DNA from: an uncultured delta proteobacterium
GTDB lineage: Bacteria; Desulfobacterota; Desulfobulbia; Desulfobulbales; Desulfocapsaceae
Direction: 5' to 3'
DNA: 64,000 nucleotides
NCBI GenBank assembly: GCA_903875445.1
Contig: CAIQWD010000005.1
Location: forward strand, 1-64,000
Positions 52,598 to 61,538 of this stretch are shown piece after piece. A model generated the notes under the pieces. It did no database searches, was not told the DNA's origin, and worked only from the letters and a program-made list of their open reading frames with translations. Made by a program: the position numbers and the translations under genes. Numbering within the stretch: the first letter of the stretch is position 1; every line of letters starts with the position of its first letter.

Positions 52598-53275
52598 TCA
52601 ATCTCCATAATAGGCATGTAGTTTTTGAAAGACTTTAAGAACTTCATCAGCATTAATCGGAGGCGTCAAAGTCGCCACCAACTCTCCCCGTGGTGTGATA
52701 AACAGCACGCCTGAATAATGTGTCACCGCATAGTTATCCATGGAAGGTTTGTGCAAGACGTCGCGTATGAAAATGCCTTGAGGATCCTCATAGATATAGA
52801 ACAATTGGAGTCCGGTCACCAGATTGTGTATTTCTTCCGGTGTTCCTGTGATTCCTAAAAAATCTTTGTTAAAGTATCCGACATATTCTCCGAGTTCTTC
52901 AGGTGTATCCCGAAACGGATCGACACTGAGAAACATGAATCGGGGAGCCTTAATTTTGGAGGACGGGCGATCAAATTGTTTAAAGAGAACCGACATTTCA
53001 TGTAATGTCGTAGGACAAACATCAGGGCAGTAGGTATATCCGATTACGGCAAGAGTCCAGTTGCCCATGAGCCTATCATTGTTGAAAATTTGCCCTCGTT
53101 GGTCAGCCAGGATGAACGGTGGAATCGTGACGGGAGGTAAGAGGCACCTCGTTCCGGGCACATCTATGTTCAAGGTAGGTTTTTTTAAGACAAAAATAGC
53201 AGAGGCTACCACGAGTAAGCCAACCATCCCGAAAAAGCCAGCTCTAATCCACATCTTTGGAACGGAAATTCCCAT
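52598..53275 (-). CDS. SCO1/SenC family copper-delivery thioredoxin
   Basis: 225 aa, N-terminal membrane anchor, thioredoxin fold with the copper-binding CPDVC and the later His in VTHYSGVLFI. Acts in CuA assembly or copper homeostasis. Operon with PCu(A)C downstream and the DOMON protein upstream. An unexpected pair in an otherwise anaerobic-looking genome; a membrane-bound oxidase or N2O reductase elsewhere may need it. Confidence 0.92.
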   Translation of the reverse strand: MGISVPKMWIRAGFFGMVGLLVVASAIFVLKKPTLNIDVPGTRCLLPPVTIPPFILADQRGQIFNNDRLMGNWTLAVIGYTYCPDVCPTTLHEMSVLFKQFDRPSSKIKAPRFMFLSVDPFRDTPEELGEYVGYFNKDFLGITGTPEEIHNLVTGLQLFYIYEDPQGIFIRDVLHKPSMDNYAVTHYSGVLFITPRGELVATLTPPINADEVLKVFQKLHAYYGD

Positions 53276-53299
53276 GCAGCCCTCAGTCTTCCTGATCGG

Positions 53300-53842
53300 T
53301 CAATTACATTTCCCAGTCGAAAGATTTATATTGATGCTTGTCCTGAATTTGTGTTTCAGTTTGGATGTGTCATGATTAAGCCCATAAGCGAGGAGCACTA
53401 CAGTTTCGCCGGTCGGATCAATCCTGCCACCTATAGTGTCTTTCGAAGCAAGCGGAATTGTGAACTCAATGGTTGTCGTTCCACCTTTTTCCTCTCCTCC
53501 TACAAGCGTAATATCACTTTTTCCACCAAGCTTTTCAACCCTCTCATGTTTTATTTCTCCGGTGCCGAATTCGTCCGAGATGATTGTGTTCCCGTCTTTC
53601 ACATATCCAAGGACAAATTTTGCATCTTTCATCTCTTTGCTGGGATTGAAGCCGATCCCTAACCAGCCCGTGGTCGGGGCTGTGAGCTTAATGCGAAGCT
53701 CAGGCCCGTCCACCTTCCATGCAAATTCCATCTCTTGTACTTTTATTTCATAATCATAAATCATTGCATGCACAGTCGGGCACCACATCAATACCATACA
53801 TGAAACAGCCAACACAACTTGCTTTGTTTTTGTAAAAATCAT
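53300..53842 (-). CDS. DOMON domain protein, exported
   Basis: 180 aa with signal peptide (VLAVSCMVLMWCPTVHA). The mature part has the DOMON pattern (WKVDGPELRIKLTAPTTGWLGIGFN, AKFVLGYVKDGNT, VVLLAYGLNHD). DOMON domains bind haem or sugars in the periplasm, often in electron transfer. ATG 53842 with AAGGAG 8 nt upstream. 24 bp before sco. Confidence 0.88.
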   Translation of the reverse strand: MIFTKTKQVVLAVSCMVLMWCPTVHAMIYDYEIKVQEMEFAWKVDGPELRIKLTAPTTGWLGIGFNPSKEMKDAKFVLGYVKDGNTIISDEFGTGEIKHERVEKLGGKSDITLVGGEEKGGTTTIEFTIPLASKDTIGGRIDPTGETVVLLAYGLNHDTSKLKHKFRTSININLSTGKCN

Positions 53843-54051
53843 CCTGTTCTCCTTGGAAGAGAGGGTCTCACTATTATTGTTGTGTCGTGCATATAATAGG
53901 ATGCAGCCTTGGAAACCATCGATTAATGGCGTCAATTGGGAAGGCCAGCACAAGGGATGTCAGTGGCAGAACAGAAATGTACCAAAAATGGCGATGAAAA
54001 GTGTACCACCTCCCCCGGCTGACTATCTTCTCGAAAGAGGAGGTGGCGGCC

Positions 54052-54430
54052 AGGAGAAAAATGCTAACCCAGCGTTTGCAGTGCCTGGCAGATTGGGCAG
54101 TGATCGGGAGCATGGTCATGGCTGCTGCACAAATTTGTTTCAGCAGAGCCAAAAGGTTTGATTGGGTTGGCTATATGGCTATGATTACAGGCACTATCAT
54201 GGCAAACACCAAGAGAATGGTGGTGCGGGCAAGAGGAAAAATGCATTACCTGGAACACAGGGGCTATGGCCAGTAACACCACCGCCACAAGGCTGAATGC
54301 AGACCCCCAAAGAAGCCGATTCCTCCCAGTTGCCAATCGTCGATTGATCTTCATCAGGCCCACAGTAATTTACGGTATCCTCATCGTCAAGGAAGTTTTA
54401 AAGGAGGACCTTCGATGAAAGGCCTGCTAT
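54052..54430. repeat. duplicated segment, copy 2
   Basis: Second copy of the block described at 49172-49556; here it is continuous with an intact znuB gene, so this looks like the ancestral arrangement. Confidence 0.9.
54064..54354 (-). CDS. DUF2946-like CPIC protein, copy 2, shortened
   Basis: 96 aa, almost identical to residues 1-96 of copy 1 (His run one shorter). A G-G-C-A-A-G to G-G-T-T-A-G change introduces a TAG after ALQTLG, removing the C-terminal hydrophobic part present in copy 1. It may still be functional, since the CPIC motif is kept. 35 bp downstream of the znuB stop. Confidence 0.65.
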   Translation of the reverse strand: MKINRRLATGRNRLLWGSAFSLVAVVLLAIAPVFQVMHFSSCPHHHSLGVCHDSACNHSHIANPIKPFGSAETNLCSSHDHAPDHCPICQALQTLG

Positions 54431-55270
54431 CCAGGCCATCGCATACGTTATCCCGAGAAAAACTACATCGGTAGGCCCGACCGGCAGATCATACTGATAT
54501 GCAATCCAAAAACCGATGAATGCACTCACCCCGCCAATCAACGAAGCAAAGAGGGTGAACTGGATCATGGTCTGGGCGAACCGGTGCGCAATAAGCGCTG
54601 GAATAAGTAGGAATCCAAACGTGATGAGAGGTCCGACGCTGAGTACCGAAACCGAGACCGTCAGACCAATCAGGATATACAGCATCACATCCCAAAAAAT
54701 GACATTCTTCCGAAGAATAAGGGCCATCTCTCGATCGAACGAGACCAGGATCAACTCTTTCTGGAAAAGCAGCAGTACCACAAGGACAAAAGCAAGCATT
54801 GCGATCGTCAACACCAGATCGAAATTGGAGATGGTAATGACCTCTCCTTTCAACATATCGAGCCAGCCGACCTCGCCGTAAGGGTTTTTTGCCAGAAGTA
54901 AAATGCCCGCTGCGGCAGCCACGACATAGGCGGTCCCGAGGCGGCCTTCGGGCTGCCCACGGCCTCGTCGCTCCATGAATGCAAGCGATAAAATTGCAGC
55001 CAAAGAGAAGACAATCGAACCGGCAAAGGCAAGTGTATGGGCCGTCTGTGAGCCATGATCAGTTAAATGGAAGCCGAACCATAAGGGAAGTGACAGAGCG
55101 AAAGCAACTCCCGTTGAGGAAATCTGGGGCAAGGCCACGCCCATGAATACAAGACGACGTATGATGAGAAACACCCCGACCAACGGGCAGGCAAAGCCTA
55201 TGAGTACACTGGCATAGACTGAATTGCGGAGCAGAAAGGTGGGTGAGAGAATTTGCAGAAGTGTCTCCAT
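54398..55270 (-). CDS. metal ABC transporter permease (ZnuB-type), system 2
   Basis: 290 aa, eight or nine membrane helices of the ABC-3 family (SVLIGFACPLVGVFLIIRRLVFMG, GPLITFGFLLIPALIAHRFA). Imports zinc or manganese with the ATPase and binding protein directly upstream; start 1 bp after the ATPase stop. Part of the minus-strand run. Confidence 0.92.
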   Translation of the reverse strand: METLLQILSPTFLLRNSVYASVLIGFACPLVGVFLIIRRLVFMGVALPQISSTGVAFALSLPLWFGFHLTDHGSQTAHTLAFAGSIVFSLAAILSLAFMERRGRGQPEGRLGTAYVVAAAAGILLLAKNPYGEVGWLDMLKGEVITISNFDLVLTIAMLAFVLVVLLLFQKELILVSFDREMALILRKNVIFWDVMLYILIGLTVSVSVLSVGPLITFGFLLIPALIAHRFAQTMIQFTLFASLIGGVSAFIGFWIAYQYDLPVGPTDVVFLGITYAMAWIAGLSSKVLL

Positions 55271-55271
55271 A

Positions 55272-55985
55272 TCAGTTCATTTCCCCCTCAAGCATTTTCT
55301 TCAGGTGTTCGGCTGTAAGCAGTTTTTGTGCTGGACCTTGGTACACTTTTCCGGCATGCAACCAGATTACTTGCTCTGCGTGACGGTGTGCTGCAGCGAA
55401 GTCGTGGGTGATAAGCAGGACAGTCATTTTCCTCTCCTTATGCAACTGCGAAATGAATTCCATTATTGCCAGGGTTGCAGCATGATCAACCCCGGCGGTC
55501 GGTTCATCAAGGAGCAAGATGTCGGGACGGGTAGTCAGGGCTCGGGCGATGAGGACGCGCTGTTTCTGGCCACCTGAGAGTTCGGAAAATCGTCGGTGAT
55601 AAAACTCTTCCGCTCCCGTCGCCTGAAGGCATTCGCGGGTAAAAGTCCGTTCTGCTTGCGGCACAAAACGGCCTGGACGCACACGACCGAAGGAGCCCAT
55701 CAGGGCAACCTCGAATCCCGTCAACAGATAAACAGGATCAAACCGGGATGTTTGAGGAACGTAGCCGAAGATCGGAGTCACACCTGACGATGCGGCCTCA
55801 ATACGGCCCGTTATCGGCGGAAGCAGGCCGAGAATGGTCTTCAGAAGCGTTGTTTTACCCGAACCGTTGGCCCCGAGAACTGCGGTGAAACTGGACCTGT
55901 CGATAGAGACGGATATCCCCGACAACACTTCCCGGCCTGCATATCCAATGCCTACGTTATCTAATTTTATAAGGCTATTATGCAT
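55272..55985 (-). CDS. metal ABC transporter ATP-binding protein (ZnuC-type), system 2
   Basis: 237 aa: Walker [11 protein letters not shown]-loop [11 protein letters not shown], signature [14 protein letters not shown], Walker [13 protein letters not shown], His in [13 protein letters not shown] 55985 ([10 protein letters not shown]) is where the family begins. The frame extends to ATG 56027, with an AAGGAGG only 2 nt before that ATG; between the two lies a perfect 13-bp hairpin, so translation may be controlled by folding. Confidence 0.9.
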   Translation of the reverse strand: MHNSLIKLDNVGIGYAGREVLSGISVSIDRSSFTAVLGANGSGKTTLLKTILGLLPPITGRIEAASSGVTPIFGYVPQTSRFDPVYLLTGFEVALMGSFGRVRPGRFVPQAERTFTRECLQATGAEEFYHRRFSELSGGQKQRVLIARALTTRPDILLLDEPTAGVDHAATLAIMEFISQLHKERKMTVLLITHDFAAAHRHAEQVIWLHAGKVYQGPAQKLLTAEHLKKMLEGEMN

Positions 55986-55995
55986 AGGTTGTTGC

Positions 55996-56029
55996 GTATG
56001 TTCGCCCGGAGTTATGCGGGCGAACATAC
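55996..56029 (-). promoter_or_regulatory. perfect 13-bp hairpin between ribosome site and znuC2 start
   Basis: GTATGTTCGCCCG (55996-56008), 8-nt loop, CGGGCGAACATAC (56017-56029). In the mRNA it sits between AAGGAGG and the likely ATG at 55985, 10 nt from the ATG. When folded it would bring the ribosome site near the ATG; when melted the upstream ATG 56027 could be used. A regulatory or stabilising role is inferred. Confidence 0.6.
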
Positions 56030-56039
56030 CCTCCTTTCA

Positions 56040-56972
56040 TTATTTTCTCGCTTGTGCGGCAGCGGCTAAGGTCTGAACGGTATAATCCATCATCTCGATG
56101 TATGTTTTGGTATGAGGTACACCACCGGGCATGATAGGCAAGGTTACCATCGTTGCGCCGGTTTGTTCAGCTATGCGTTGTGGAACCTTCTCGGGGAATT
56201 GAGGCTCACGCACGACGATGGAGACATGTTGTGCCTGCATGGCAGCAACCAATTCCTCGATGTGGCGTGGCGTAGGGTCAATACCCGGTCTCAATTCGAT
56301 CGTGCCGAAGTATTCCAAACCAAAACGTTTGGCAAAGTAGGGCCAATGTTCATGATACGACACAAATTTCAACCCCCTGAGCGGTTTCATTTCCTCCTCC
56401 CAGCGGGCTATCTTCGCATTGAGCTTGGCAAGATAGGCGTTGCGGTTTTCTGTGAATTCCGCTTTATGTTGCGGAGCAAAGTCCACCAGGGCCTTATAGA
56501 TATTGTCGACAGCGGTCTTTGTCAGCACCGGATCGAGGGTATAGTGCGGGTTGCCGTAGGGATGGACATCTCCCTCGGAATGATCGGTTGACTTGGGCAC
56601 ATCGAGTGGGATGACTCCCTCAGAGCAGTCGATATAGCCTGCCCGGCCGTGTTGGATTCGCGGATTTTTGCTGGCCTCCAACAAAGCAGGCAGGAATGCG
56701 TGTTCGCAGTCAAACCCTATCAGGATCATCAAGTCCGCCCGGTTCATAATTGGGACGAAACTCGGTTTCATCGGCACGCCATGGGTATCTTCGACACCCG
56801 TTGCCAGGCTGTGGACATCGACCAGGTCTCCGCCCACTTCCCGTGCAAAGTCGGCAAGGTCCGTGAGTGTCGTGACAACCTGGATTTTTGATGCGTAAGC
56901 AGGGAATGCGCTGATGCAAGAGAGCGCGATCAGAAAGAGTGTCAGGGGTAAACGAAAATGTTTCGATTTCAT
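56040..56972 (-). CDS. metal ABC transporter substrate-binding protein (ZnuA-like), system 2
   Basis: 310 aa with signal peptide (LTLFLIALSCISAFPAYA). Cluster A-1/ZnuA fold: VTTLTDLADFAREVGGD, EDTHGVPMKPSF with metal His, DVHPYGNPHYTLDP with second His region, and KFVSYHEHWPYFAKRFG. The metal is probably zinc or manganese. ATG 56972 after GGAGGAATTCCACT. Lies between a porin gene and znuC2, so one complete importer follows an outer-membrane channel. Confidence 0.92.
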   Translation of the reverse strand: MKSKHFRLPLTLFLIALSCISAFPAYASKIQVVTTLTDLADFAREVGGDLVDVHSLATGVEDTHGVPMKPSFVPIMNRADLMILIGFDCEHAFLPALLEASKNPRIQHGRAGYIDCSEGVIPLDVPKSTDHSEGDVHPYGNPHYTLDPVLTKTAVDNIYKALVDFAPQHKAEFTENRNAYLAKLNAKIARWEEEMKPLRGLKFVSYHEHWPYFAKRFGLEYFGTIELRPGIDPTPRHIEELVAAMQAQHVSIVVREPQFPEKVPQRIAEQTGATMVTLPIMPGGVPHTKTYIEMMDYTVQTLAAAAQARK

Positions 56973-56995
56973 AGTGGAATTCCTCCGTTCCATAT

Positions 56996-58414
56996 TCAGC
57001 GTTCTTGCCAGCCATGAGAATGTGAGCCGATGATCCAACTCCATTGCAGGTAAACCGCACTGTCCGGCTCCAAACCCGACAGGGAGTTATGATCGGTATA
57101 GGTATATTGCAGGCGCAGTTGATTCCAGTGACTGAGAGCCCATGTAAGATAGGGAGAATACTCGTAGCTCTTTGCACTGCTGTTCTGGGCATCTTCCGCA
57201 AAACCGTAGAGGAACCCGGCTGACCACTGACGATGGAACTTGTAGGTTAAATACGAGTACATACCAAGAGACCCGACAGAACTATTGGGCAAAGAATTAC
57301 CGGATACATCAGTCTTATCATATTGGTTATCGCTGTAGAGCACCTCAGTTCCCCAGATGATGCTTTCGAATTGATTATTCCGGAGCGGCTTATAGCTGAG
57401 TGTCATGTCGGCTCCGACCAGACGACGTTCGCGTTCTGTAAACGTATTGCCGTTTACCAGAGGGAAAGAAGGATTCAACACACCTGGAGAAGCCCACTGG
57501 CCTTGTGCTTCCGGATTCCAGAGCCCGGAAACCCCAGGCTCAAAAGATATATCAGGCGTCAGATCAAAAGATGAAGACAATCGTCCCCAGTAATTCCATC
57601 CACCGACGTTACGAAAATCGCCGACATCATTCGGTGGGTTGTCCCCTCCGAATTGGTTGCCGACTCCCATTGTGAGACTGACATAATGATCAAGAGGGGC
57701 CAGCCAATTGACTTGCACACCATCCGTCCTCGATTCGCCTCCTATGTATTGATTAAGCACAAGCGGACGATTGACAAACGGAAGCTCGTGATCGTGAATG
57801 TACGATAACCTGCCGAACTCTCCGAAAAATCTTCCTGCTTTTGCAGTCAGATTCCAGGGCAGCGATTCGGTTTGCAGTGCGGCTTCTTCGATATTAAACG
57901 TCGATTCTCCGGTGGCCGCATCCGCTGATGCATTGGCTACCAGATAGGCCTTTGCGAACGGGTCAACAGAGGCGGCGACGTTCAGTTCGACCGAGCGCTG
58001 GAACACATCAAAACCGCCCGGACGGTCACTTCCTGTTTTTAAGGCGCCTTTGTCTCTATAGGAGAAGACCGTCTCGCCCACGATGCCTATGGCTGGATTA
58101 AATTCACTCGGCAAGGTCTTTTTCTGCGCGTTGGCGATCTGGTCTACCTTTTCGTCCAGTTTTTGGACCTGTTGTTCAACCTGCTTTGCCGTTGCCGGCT
58201 GTGAAGCCGCTGCATCTGCTGATACGGCTGCTTGAGGTGCTTTGATGTCAGCCAGCAAGTCTTGGATCAACTTTTGTTGCTTATTGATGGTTTGTTCTTG
58301 TTTCTTAATGGTTTTTTCCAGGGCATTTACCCGGTCCTCCAATGTTTCTGCCAGTCCATTCGCTGGAATGCAGGAGCAAAGAAAGAGGAGGGTAAGCGGA
58401 ACCATGATTCTCAT
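56996..58414 (-). CDS. outer-membrane porin-like protein with N-terminal coiled coil
   Basis: 472 aa. Signal peptide (VPLTLLFLCSCIPANGLA), then a heptad coiled coil (LEDRVNALEKTIKKQEQTI) as in porins that anchor to peptidoglycan, then a barrel rich in aromatic-girdled strands ending in SWIIGSHSHGWQER. Resembles the zinc-regulated outer-membrane porins found in Znu operons (family knowledge). ATG 58414 follows GGTGAGG; a GTG four codons earlier is possible. Placed between two sets of zinc-importer genes, so the likely cargo is zinc or a zinc chelate. Confidence 0.82.
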   Translation of the reverse strand: MRIMVPLTLLFLCSCIPANGLAETLEDRVNALEKTIKKQEQTINKQQKLIQDLLADIKAPQAAVSADAAASQPATAKQVEQQVQKLDEKVDQIANAQKKTLPSEFNPAIGIVGETVFSYRDKGALKTGSDRPGGFDVFQRSVELNVAASVDPFAKAYLVANASADAATGESTFNIEEAALQTESLPWNLTAKAGRFFGEFGRLSYIHDHELPFVNRPLVLNQYIGGESRTDGVQVNWLAPLDHYVSLTMGVGNQFGGDNPPNDVGDFRNVGGWNYWGRLSSSFDLTPDISFEPGVSGLWNPEAQGQWASPGVLNPSFPLVNGNTFTERERRLVGADMTLSYKPLRNNQFESIIWGTEVLYSDNQYDKTDVSGNSLPNSSVGSLGMYSYLTYKFHRQWSAGFLYGFAEDAQNSSAKSYEYSPYLTWALSHWNQLRLQYTYTDHNSLSGLEPDSAVYLQWSWIIGSHSHGWQER

Positions 58415-58507
58415 GATAAACCTCACCTGTTAACTTTTGAAAATTCGGATGCGGGAGCGAGTTTTATTTACAGGCAAGCTCCGAGTTGGTTGTCGTTTAC
58501 GATGAGA

Positions 58508-58780
58508 TTAAATAGGAGGAGCCCGGCCGGGCAGGAAAACAACGTGTATGGGAGTATAGCGTGATGAAACAAAAGGTGTTTCTTGAATGATGTTTGACAG
58601 CGATAGTCCTGCAAGGGAGAAAAAACTGAAACCCGCCGCTGAGTGGTGAAGCGCCGCTATACAGATAGGGCAATCGTCATGCTCATCACCATCATCGTGA
58701 TGATGACAGACTTCTACCAAGGTGGACAGGGCAAAAAGGAATAATAAAATGAAGGTTAATCTCTTCATTGCCTGAACCAT
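58508..58780 (-). CDS. small exported His/Cys-rich (CPIC) protein
   Basis: 90 aa. Membrane/signal segment (LTFILLFLFALSTLVEV) followed by CHHHDDGDEHDDCPICIAALHH, a dense metal-binding stretch with the same CPIC core as the two DUF2946-like copies. ATG 58780 has GGAG 7 nt upstream. Between the ZnuA1 gene and the porin gene; a periplasmic metal-holding function is likely. Confidence 0.72.
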   Translation of the reverse strand: MVQAMKRLTFILLFLFALSTLVEVCHHHDDGDEHDDCPICIAALHHSAAGFSFFSLAGLSLSNIIQETPFVSSRYTPIHVVFLPGRAPPI

Positions 58781-58829
58781 GGTATTTCTCCGGTATTTCA
58801 TCGACATCAGAAGGAAGCTGAATGCATAA

Positions 58830-59729
58830 TCATTTTCTCATCGCAGCTACGATCTTGGTGACGTTATTTTTAAACATATCGATATATGTCGGAGCCGGGC
58901 CATCGGGTTTTGACAGCGCATCCGAATAGAGTTCTCCTCCGACCGTCACCCCGCTTTCCTTGGCGATTTGCTCGATCATCCGCGGATCGGAGATATTTTC
59001 GACAAAGACCGCCGTGATCTTTTCTTTTCTGATCTGTCGGATCAGTTTCTTGACCTCACCGGCCGAAGGCTCACTCTCGGTGCTGAAGCCCATCGGTGAG
59101 AGAATTTCTATCTCATAGGCGCCTCCGAGATAGCCGAATGCGTCATGGGAGGTGATCATCCGCCGCTTTTCTTTGGGGATGGCCGAGAATTCCGATTTGA
59201 CCCAGGTGTTGAGATCGATGAGTTTCTTGGTGTAGGCCTCGGCAAGCGTTGCATAGGTTGTTGCCCCTTCCGGATCGATGGAGATCAGTGCCTTGGCGAT
59301 AGTGTCCACATAGAGCCTGCCGTCGTTGATATCCTGCCAGGCATGAGGATCGGCGACCTCCTGATGGCCTTTACCTTCCTCCTTCATTTTCCGCGGTTTG
59401 ATGCCCGTCGTTGCCACTACCACCGTTCCCTTATAGCCGGAGGCCTTAATCAGACGATCCATCCAACCTTCAAGCCCGAGGCCGTTGACCACAACGAGGT
59501 CGGCCTTGCTGACGGACATGGCGGTCGCCGGTGTCGGCTCATAGGCATGGGCATCGACATTGGCTCCGGCCAGGGTGGTCACATCAACCCTGTCGCCGCC
59601 GATATTCTTGACCATATCGCCGATAATGCTGATGCTGGCGACGACCTTGACGGTTTTTTCCGCCCTGGCCGTGCCGCCCACCACGAGAAGAGCGCAAAAA
59701 ACAACGAGTATTCGTGTTACCGTGGACAT
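58830..59729 (-). CDS. metal ABC transporter substrate-binding protein (ZnuA-type), system 1
   Basis: 299 aa with signal peptide. ZnuA/TroA pattern: KVVASISIIGDMVKNIGGD, VDAHAYEPTPA (first metal His), EVADPHAWQD (second His), ITSHDAFGYLGGAY (third) and the C-terminal GELYSDALS with metal Asp. It lacks the long His loop of Gram-negative ZnuA, keeping only a short charged stretch, so Zn or Mn specificity is not certain. 21 bp after the permease stop. Confidence 0.93.
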   Translation of the reverse strand: MSTVTRILVVFCALLVVGGTARAEKTVKVVASISIIGDMVKNIGGDRVDVTTLAGANVDAHAYEPTPATAMSVSKADLVVVNGLGLEGWMDRLIKASGYKGTVVVATTGIKPRKMKEEGKGHQEVADPHAWQDINDGRLYVDTIAKALISIDPEGATTYATLAEAYTKKLIDLNTWVKSEFSAIPKEKRRMITSHDAFGYLGGAYEIEILSPMGFSTESEPSAGEVKKLIRQIRKEKITAVFVENISDPRMIEQIAKESGVTVGGELYSDALSKPDGPAPTYIDMFKNNVTKIVAAMRK

Positions 59730-59750
59730 AGAATTCTCCTTTAGTTAGGT

Positions 59751-60626
59751 TTACCCTGCAAGATGGCCGCCTGCCTTGTGGCGACTGTAAAGACTGCCGT
59801 GTTTTCCGAAAACCACCGAAAACACATAGCAGATCCCGGCAATGAGAATGATGGAGGGGCCGGAGGGGAAATTCATATAAAATGACAATAACAGCCCTGA
59901 ATAACTGGATATCATGGCAATTATCGCCGCTGCAAGGGACGCCGACCAGAATTGCTTTGCCCAGAAATTGGCGGCTGCAGCGGGCAGCATCAACATGCCG
60001 ACCGCCATCAAGGTGCCAAGGGCGGTAAAACCGGCGACAAGGTTGAGGACGACAAGGGCGAGAAAGATAAAGTGCATGGTCGCGCCGTGCCCGCCGACCG
60101 ACCGCAGGAAGCCGGGATCGAAACACTCGACGATCAGGGGCCGGTAAATAAGGGCCATGGTGAAGATGGTGATAGTGGCGATGGAGGCGACCAGAATCAA
60201 GGCCGGATCGTCGACGGCGAGAATAGTACCGAAGAGCACATGGATGAGGTCAACGCTGGTGCCGCGCATGGAGATGATCAGGACACCTGCGGCCAGCGAA
60301 ATAAGGTACAGGGCGGCAAAACTGGCGTCTTCGCGGAGAGCAGTGACCCGCGCTACCGCCCCGGCCAAGAGGGCAACGGCCAAGCCGATAATAATCCCGC
60401 CGATGGTCATTGCATATAAAGAAAGGCCGGAGACGAGAAAACCAAGCGCCGCGCCGGGAAGGACGGCATGGGAAAGGGCATCACCCATCAGGCTCATGCG
60501 CCTGAGGACGAGCAGCATTCCGACCGGAGCGCAGCCGAGGGCAAGGGCCAGGCAGGCCACCAGGGCATGGCGCATAAAGATGAATTCGGAAAAAGGAGAG
60601 AGAAAAAAGTCGACAAAATGGTTCAT
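59751..60626 (-). CDS. metal ABC transporter permease (ZnuB-type), system 1
   Basis: 291 aa, eight to nine membrane helices of the ABC-3 family (RRMSLMGDALSHAVLPGAALG; AVGMLMLPAAAANFWAKQ). Start overlaps the ATPase stop by 4 bp. Works with znuC1 and znuA1. Confidence 0.93.
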   Translation of the reverse strand: MNHFVDFFLSPFSEFIFMRHALVACLALALGCAPVGMLLVLRRMSLMGDALSHAVLPGAALGFLVSGLSLYAMTIGGIIIGLAVALLAGAVARVTALREDASFAALYLISLAAGVLIISMRGTSVDLIHVLFGTILAVDDPALILVASIATITIFTMALIYRPLIVECFDPGFLRSVGGHGATMHFIFLALVVLNLVAGFTALGTLMAVGMLMLPAAAANFWAKQFWSASLAAAIIAMISSYSGLLLSFYMNFPSGPSIILIAGICYVFSVVFGKHGSLYSRHKAGGHLAG

Positions 60627-61363
60627 GCCGCATTCTCCTCGCAGACTGCCGCCGACTCGTCCCAGGCCTCCGACATCCTGCGGGAGAGCAACAGGTTGGC
60701 TTCAGTCAGGACCTGATCGGTTGCACCCCATCCGACCAGATCACGGGCAAGCAGCAGGGTCTGGGGGAAATAGGCCCGCACCTGATCAAAATCGTGCAGC
60801 ACCGCAATGATCGTCCGATTCTCGATGTGCCAGCGCTGGATTACTGCAAAAAGATCAAGCGTCGTTTGCGCATCGATTGAGGTGAAAGGCTCGTCAAGGA
60901 CAACGACAGGAGAGTCCCGCAGAAGCATCCGGGCAAACATAACCCGCTGAAACTGACCGCCGGAGAGATTGCTGATGGCCCTTGCTTCAAAGCCCTCAAG
61001 GCCGACGGTGGTAAGAGCCTGTTCGACCCTTTGCCAGAGATCGCGCTTCATGCCGCCGAAGATGCCGATGTCGCGCCAAAGCCCGAGGATTACGATATCG
61101 AGGACGGTGATCGGAAAGCTCCGGTCGATCTCCAGCATCTGCGGCAGGTAGGCGATCTGGCTGGTCTTCAGGCCACCCCTGTCAATACTGCCACCGAGTG
61201 GACGCAGAATGCCGGTGATCCCTTTCAGCAGGGTGCTTTTTCCCGAGCCGTTCGGACCAATTACTGCGGTCATCGATCCGGGCTCGAAGACCCCGGACAG
61301 ATGGTGGACGGCAGGATGCCTTTCGTAGCCGAGGGTGAGGTTGTTCAGGGTAATTGCATGCAT
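60623..61363 (-). CDS. metal ABC transporter ATP-binding protein (ZnuC-type), system 1
   Basis: 246 aa: Walker A GPNGSGKST, Q-loop YLPQMLEIDRSF, signature LSGGQFQRVMFARM, Walker B VVVLDEPFTSID, His in LHDFDQVRAYFP. ATG 61363 (MHAITLNN) begins the family domain; the longer open frame upstream covers the preceding small gene in another frame and is not used. Confidence 0.92.
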   Translation of the reverse strand: MHAITLNNLTLGYERHPAVHHLSGVFEPGSMTAVIGPNGSGKSTLLKGITGILRPLGGSIDRGGLKTSQIAYLPQMLEIDRSFPITVLDIVILGLWRDIGIFGGMKRDLWQRVEQALTTVGLEGFEARAISNLSGGQFQRVMFARMLLRDSPVVVLDEPFTSIDAQTTLDLFAVIQRWHIENRTIIAVLHDFDQVRAYFPQTLLLARDLVGWGATDQVLTEANLLLSRRMSEAWDESAAVCEENAA

Positions 61364-61377
61364 CTTTATCCCGATAA

Positions 61378-61527
61378 TTACCAGCCGAGCGCCCAGGCGA
61401 CGGCAAGCCAGAGAAATGCCGAGGCGCCGGCGGCCCAAAAGAGACGGGCTCCCACACTCCAGCCGAGCGGAGATAAGGAATGGCCTCCATTGGGGTGGAA
61501 TATTGCGGGGTTCAACCACTTCGTCAT
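61378..61527 (-). CDS. 49-aa membrane peptide heading the zinc operon
   Basis: ATG 61527 follows GAGGATGCA. N-terminal half MTKWLNPAIFHPNGGHSLS, then one membrane helix (LFWAAGASAFLWLAVAWAL). 14 bp before znuC1. Small transmembrane proteins often head zinc or cobalt importer operons and may assist the permease. Function inferred from position only. Confidence 0.55.
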   Translation of the reverse strand: MTKWLNPAIFHPNGGHSLSPLGWSVGARLFWAAGASAFLWLAVAWALGW

Positions 61528-61538
61528 TGCATCCTCTA

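Noticed and set aside
53874-54152. Minus-strand frame overlapping the shortened CPIC gene
   Set aside because: Shares the duplicated DNA in a shifted frame; the real frame is fixed by the near-identical copy 1.
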